Shown here: positions 6,843 to 10,295 of the stretch, in pieces | Numbering within the stretch: the first letter of the stretch is position 1 | Layout: every line of letters starts with the position of its first letter | From: a bacterium | GTDB taxonomy: Bacteria; CBDUZB01; JAGLHV01 | Assembly (NCBI GenBank): GCA_023132075.1 | Contig: JAGLYT010000030.1 | Span: 1-10,295, forward strand | DNA: 10,295 bases | Reading direction: 5' to 3' | Made by a program: the position numbers and the translations under genes | The notes under the pieces: model-generated | The model's database searches: none | What the model was told of the DNA's origin: nothing | The model's input: only the letters and a program-made list of their open reading frames with translations

Positions 6843-7841
6843 TTATTCTTCCACTTCTCTTAAAAACCTCGCTGCCTCTTCCGGTGGAGTAGGATTAATA
6901 TAAAAGCCCGTTCCCCATTCAAAACCCGCTACTTTGGTTAATTTAGGTATAATTTCTATGTGCCAGTGATAATAAGGAAGATTGGAATTATTAAGCGGAG
7001 CACTATGAATGATGTAATTGAAAGGAGGATTATCCAGAACTTTATTTATTCTTTCCAAAATTTCTTTCAATATCTGCGCAAGATTAACTACTTCTTTTTT
7101 TTGAATATTTTCAAAAGAACAATTATGAACCTTAGGTAAAATCCATGTTTCAAAGGGAAACCGCGGAGCAAATGGTTCTATTGCTACAAAGTCCTCATTT
7201 TCTATTATCAAACGTTCGCGGGTATTTATTTCCTGCCGTACTATATCACAAAACACACATCTTTCCTTATACTCATAATAAGATTTTGCCCCTCTTATTT
7301 CTTCTTTTACTCTTTTGGGAACAATAGGAGTGGCTATCAATTGAGAGTGAGGATGTGATAAAGATGCACCGGCCGCTATCCCCCGATTTTTAAAAATAAG
7401 AATATATTGAAAGCGAACATCTTTTTTCAAATCTATAATTCTATCCCGATAAATCCAAAGAATATCTTCTACTCTTTTATTTTCCAATTCAAAAATTTCT
7501 TTATGATGATCAGGGGTTTCAATGATCACCTCATGAGCACCAACCCCGTTCATCCGGTCGTACATACCTTCCCCTACCCGATTCAAATGTCCTTCTATTT
7601 GTAAAATCGGAAACTTATTAGGGACAACCCGCACCCACCACCCAGGTGAATCCGCTTTGGACTTTTCTTCCCGATAGGCGGTAATTTCCGGAGGAGTCTT
7701 ATCTTCCTGTCCTGCACAAAAAGGACAAAAGCCAACCTCCGGGACTTCTTTTTCTATAGCAAAATCAGAGGGCCTTTTTCCCCTTTCGGCAGAAATAATT
7801 ACCCATCTTCCTATAACAGGATCTTTCCTCAATTCAGGCAT
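6843..7841 (-). CDS. galT: Galactose-1-phosphate uridylyltransferase family (HIT superfamily)
   Basis: GalT exchanges UMP between UDP-glucose and galactose-1-phosphate in the Leloir pathway. The 332-residue protein opens MPELRKDPVIGRWVIIS and carries both HIT-fold halves. CPFC (Cys39, Cys42) and His112 in TPDH are likely zinc ligands together with His163. The active-site HPHSQ is at 163-167, with His165 the probable nucleotidyl carrier. A second CVFC (195-198) and HWHIEIIPK at 292-300 follow, then a family-typical C-terminus. AAGGGGAG lies seven bases before the ATG. It heads a tight pair with glgA (16-base gap). With a glycogen synthase as partner and no galK or galE in view, the true substrate could be another hexose-1-phosphate or ADP-glucose, as in the related ADP-glucose phosphorylases; the sequence alone does not decide this. 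The upstream 145 bases contain no clear consensus promoter. Confidence 0.93.
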   Translation of the reverse strand: MPELRKDPVIGRWVIISAERGKRPSDFAIEKEVPEVGFCPFCAGQEDKTPPEITAYREEKSKADSPGWWVRVVPNKFPILQIEGHLNRVGEGMYDRMNGVGAHEVIIETPDHHKEIFELENKRVEDILWIYRDRIIDLKKDVRFQYILIFKNRGIAAGASLSHPHSQLIATPIVPKRVKEEIRGAKSYYEYKERCVFCDIVRQEINTRERLIIENEDFVAIEPFAPRFPFETWILPKVHNCSFENIQKKEVVNLAQILKEILERINKVLDNPPFNYIIHSAPLNNSNLPYYHWHIEIIPKLTKVAGFEWGTGFYINPTPPEEAARFLREVEE

Positions 7842-7918
7842 TTAAATACTCCCCTTACTTCTTTCTCTTTACGGTTACAATATTCCAGAAAAACAATTTA
7901 TCCGTCGAAACAACATAT

Positions 7919-7942
7919 AAAAAAAGACAAAAGTTATTTTGT
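7919..7942 (-). terminator. Weak possible terminator after the O-antigen ligase-like gene
   Basis: On the minus strand ACAAAA-TAAC-TTTTGT forms a six-pair hairpin (7942-7927), followed by C and seven T residues. It starts 45 bases past the stop of the ligase-like gene, which is a sensible place. The stem has only one G-C pair, so it would be unstable; the call is tentative. Confidence 0.3.
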
Positions 7943-7986
7943 TTTTATCTTCGTTGTTTAGATGTTACAAAATTAATTTTTAAAAG

Positions 7987-10059
7987 TCAAGGGGATTGAA
8001 CTTCTTTATTAAACCCCGTATCTTTTAATATTTTCTGCAGGGAAAATAAATTTTCCCTGGCTTCATAAAAACCAGGATCTATCTGCAAAGCTTTAATATA
8101 ACATTTTCTCGCCTCTTCCGGATTTTTCATCTTAATATAAACAGAACCCAGATTGTTGTAAATTTCTTTTTTGTCAGACTCTATTTTTAAAGCTTTTACA
8201 TATATTTCCAGTCCTTCTTTTAACATTTCTTTTTCCATATAAACCTGCCCTAAATTAATATGAATAAGAACATTAAGAGGATTTATTTTTAATGCCTGCT
8301 GATAATTTTCTATCGCCTTGTCCCATTGTTTTATCTTAGAATATTGTACCCCCAAATTAAAATATATCTCATCATAACCGGGATGAGCACGCAAGGCACT
8401 TTCGTAAGCACGCAAAGAACCTTTTATATCACCCATTTTAGCCAACAGGTTTCCTAATTGATAATTATTTTGTACATAAAACGGATTTAATTTATATGCT
8501 TTTTTATAATTAACAATCGCCTCATCATAAAAATTAGACTTTCTTGATAACTTATACCCTTTCCAAAAATAGGTCTCAGCAGTAAAATTTTTTATTTGCC
8601 CGAAAATCCCTTTCCCAATTAAAATTAAGAAAATTATACTTAAAAAAAAGGGTAAAAATTTTTTAAGAATCCCATTTTCTGGTTTTCCCCAATCAATTAA
8701 AACGTGGCCTTCCTCTCCTTCCACCTTTTTCCCCATACTTATCAAAAACCCGAGACTTACCCAGAAAAAAAAAGCAGGAATGGGAAAATGAAGAGAAACA
8801 TTAAACATATTATCGGTAAAAACCCCTACTATAGCACCTATAAAACAAGGTATTAATATCTTTTCCTCTTCTTTTATATTTATATCAGTCAATTTCTTCA
8901 TTAAATAATAACAATATCTTCCTAAACAGATCAACAGATAGCAAAATATGGCTAATCCAATAAAACCTGTCTGAGTTAATACTTCTAAAATTTCATTATG
9001 TACATTATTGGCATGTGTACGAAAAGAAACAAACTGTTCTTCACTTAAAAATTGTCCCTGATAAAAAGGATAGAATAATTCAAAACAACCCCACCCACAA
9101 CCTAAAAGAGGATAATCCTTTAATATTGCCCATGCTGTTTTCCAAATAAGAAGGCGTTGATATATTGATTGATTAGTTTTTTTTACGGTAAACGCCCCAT
9201 AAGCTTGTCGGCTTATGTTTTTTTCCTTCTTTCTGACTGAATTACCGTAAAAAAATAAAATACTTAAAAAAATAAAGACAAGAAAAATCACCAGCCATTT
9301 CTTGTTTCGCAAAATTATTCTCTTATCTATAATCATCCATAAAACTAACACACAAATAAATGCAGTAAGAAAACCAAGCCAGGAACTGCGACAAAAAGTA
9401 AAAAGCAGAACAATAAAGGCAAGTAAAAATAAAAAAAGAAACAAGGCCTTTTTTAAAAAAAAATTTTCTTTGATAAAAAAACCAAAAATTAAAGGCAGCA
9501 TTAAAACCAAAAAAGTAGCTAAAAAATTAGGATTGCCGAAAGTAGAAATACATCTTTTTCCAAAAGGATTTAAATTATGCTTCCAGATTATTTCCAATCC
9601 CAGATGTTGTAAAATCCCATATCCACAGACAAAACAGGTTAATAAAAAAAATAGACAACTAATTTTTTTTATTTTTCCCCTGTCACCTAAAAAATAAATT
9701 GTTCCATAGAAAACTAAAAAATTATTCAAAACAAAAAATATATTTTTTAACCCAAAATTACATATAGCATCCTTCATCTGCCCATGGGTAAATAAAGACC
9801 ATCCAAACGAAAGAATACAAATTAAAAAAAATAAACAAAAAGGAACATCCATGTATGTTTTTACAAAAATTACTCTTTTTTTGATCAGGTTTTCTACTAT
9901 CCATATTCCCCAGATTAACAAAATACCGATATTTAACATCACTGCCTGAATAGAATAAGGATTTTGGGTCAGATTGGTAAAAAAAATAAGGGGCGGAATT
10001 AATATTAAAAAACTAAAAAGATATCCGATTAATCTATAAGCAACCACATCATTTCTCAC
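7987..10059 (-). CDS. O-antigen ligase/polymerase-like membrane protein with C-terminal TPR repeats
   Basis: This 690-residue protein has about a dozen membrane helices (roughly 10-440 and 465-485) and a TPR tail. Marks of the Wzy_C / O-antigen ligase family are ISTFGNPNFLATF at 171-183, FCRSSWLGF at 222-230, and a large outside loop (about 275-355) with LKDYPLLGCGWG at 313-324 and ANNVHNEILEVLTQTGFIGL at 350-369. Members join or polymerise undecaprenyl-linked glycans, onto lipid A core or onto proteins, at the periplasmic face. About five TPR units (495-665) follow the last helix, a combination known in this family and possibly used to hold partners. Its GTG start overlaps the stop of the upstream TPR gene by 11 bases; a second in-frame GTG at 10047 is also possible, and neither has a strong ribosome site. 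Whether it acts as ligase, polymerase or protein glycosyltransferase cannot be told from sequence. Confidence 0.88.
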   Translation of the reverse strand: MRNDVVAYRLIGYLFSFLILIPPLIFFTNLTQNPYSIQAVMLNIGILLIWGIWIVENLIKKRVIFVKTYMDVPFCLFFLICILSFGWSLFTHGQMKDAICNFGLKNIFFVLNNFLVFYGTIYFLGDRGKIKKISCLFFLLTCFVCGYGILQHLGLEIIWKHNLNPFGKRCISTFGNPNFLATFLVLMLPLIFGFFIKENFFLKKALFLFLFLLAFIVLLFTFCRSSWLGFLTAFICVLVLWMIIDKRIILRNKKWLVIFLVFIFLSILFFYGNSVRKKEKNISRQAYGAFTVKKTNQSIYQRLLIWKTAWAILKDYPLLGCGWGCFELFYPFYQGQFLSEEQFVSFRTHANNVHNEILEVLTQTGFIGLAIFCYLLICLGRYCYYLMKKLTDINIKEEEKILIPCFIGAIVGVFTDNMFNVSLHFPIPAFFFWVSLGFLISMGKKVEGEEGHVLIDWGKPENGILKKFLPFFLSIIFLILIGKGIFGQIKNFTAETYFWKGYKLSRKSNFYDEAIVNYKKAYKLNPFYVQNNYQLGNLLAKMGDIKGSLRAYESALRAHPGYDEIYFNLGVQYSKIKQWDKAIENYQQALKINPLNVLIHINLGQVYMEKEMLKEGLEIYVKALKIESDKKEIYNNLGSVYIKMKNPEEARKCYIKALQIDPGFYEARENLFSLQKILKDTGFNKEVQSP

Positions 10060-10295
10060 TTGCTTTTAATTTGTTCAAGTTAAGAATTGCTGTTTCGTCT
10101 TCGGGATTTAACTTTAAAACATTTTTCCAGTAAATAATTGATTTTTGTTTTTCACCAAACCGGGCATAAAAAACAGCTAAATTCTTATGTGCTATAATAT
10201 AATCCGGTTTTATTCTTATTGCCTTCTTATAATATTCTTCCGCTATTTTATTTTCTTTTTCCATAACCGCTATATTAGCCAAATTCATATAACAA
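10049..10295 (-). CDS. C-terminal end of a TPR-repeat protein, 5' part outside the window
   Basis: The frame is open to the right edge: two codons (Cys, Tyr) precede the first Met, and the resulting CYMNLANIAVMEKE matches the start of a TPR helix, so that Met is internal and the gene begins outside. About 81 residues are visible. They form two TPR units (KIAEEYYKKAIRIKPDY, then KSIIYWKNVLKLNPED) and a short closing helix ending LKASEK. The stop overlaps the GTG start of the ligase-like gene by 11 bases, so the two are probably translated together. The rest of the protein could carry membrane helices or be a second ligase-like protein; that cannot be seen here. Confidence 0.8.
   Translation of the reverse strand, partial: CYMNLANIAVMEKENKIAEEYYKKAIRIKPDYIIAHKNLAVFYARFGEKQKSIIYWKNVLKLNPEDETAILNLNKLKASEK

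Noticed and set aside
6624-6863. 79-codon plus-strand frame
   Set aside because: It is antisense to the conserved N-terminus of glgA and has no ribosome site or family resemblance.
7842-7986. Promoter for galT-glgA
   Set aside because: The best minus-strand pair (TTGTAA, 17 bases, TAAAAA) is only 4/6 at each box and lies before the possible terminator hairpin, so it is not convincing.
9302-9697. 131-codon plus-strand frame, very rich in Lys
   Set aside because: It lies wholly inside the ligase-like gene on the other strand, resembles no family, and its composition reflects antisense reading of hydrophobic codons.
10049-10288. Complete 79-residue TPR protein starting at the ATG at 10288
   Set aside because: The frame stays open to the window edge and the Met falls inside a TPR helix, so this is the end of a larger gene.

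Overview
The window is AT-rich bacterial DNA holding eight or nine protein genes, two of them cut by the window edges. I see no RNA genes, insertion sequences, phage genes or CRISPR arrays. The source looks like a Gram-negative-type, probably uncultured bacterium. The clues are an O-antigen ligase/polymerase-type protein with TPR repeats, a CheR-TPR fusion, frequent GTG starts and weak Shine-Dalgarno sites. A candidate phylum such as Omnitrophota would fit, but that placement is an inference from gene style only.

Layout: all genes except one lie on the minus strand. Reading the minus strand from the right edge, the first genes are the 3' end of a TPR protein (10295-10049) and an overlapping O-antigen ligase/polymerase-like membrane protein with a TPR tail (10059-7987). 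After a 145-base gap comes a two-gene sugar-nucleotide/glycogen unit, galT (7841-6843) and glgA (6826-5348). The only plus-strand gene, ilvE (4388-5305), converges on glgA with a 42-base gap.

The stretch 4176-4387 is a divergent control region. It carries a consensus sigma70-type promoter facing ilvE, a good one facing the minus-strand genes, and a 10-base direct repeat between them. From it a second minus-strand run extends to the left edge: an MgtC/SapB-family membrane protein (4175-3498), a CheR-type methyltransferase fused to TPRs (3441-1978), a seven-helix membrane protein overlapping it (1985-1197), a two-helix HAMP/coiled-coil protein (1160-600), a possible 24-residue small ORF (574-500), and the N-terminal part of a ComEC-like DNA uptake channel (503-1).

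How the genes may work together: GalT and GlgA plausibly move hexose phosphates and nucleotide sugars into glycogen. The TPR/ligase pair suggests surface polysaccharide or glycoprotein assembly. The MgtC-CheR-7TM-HAMP-ComEC run is the most unusual part. It pairs a chemoreceptor-type methyltransferase with two membrane proteins that have no recognisable output domain, and with a competence channel. That these four or five genes form one signalling unit is an inference from spacing and overlaps, not something the sequence proves.
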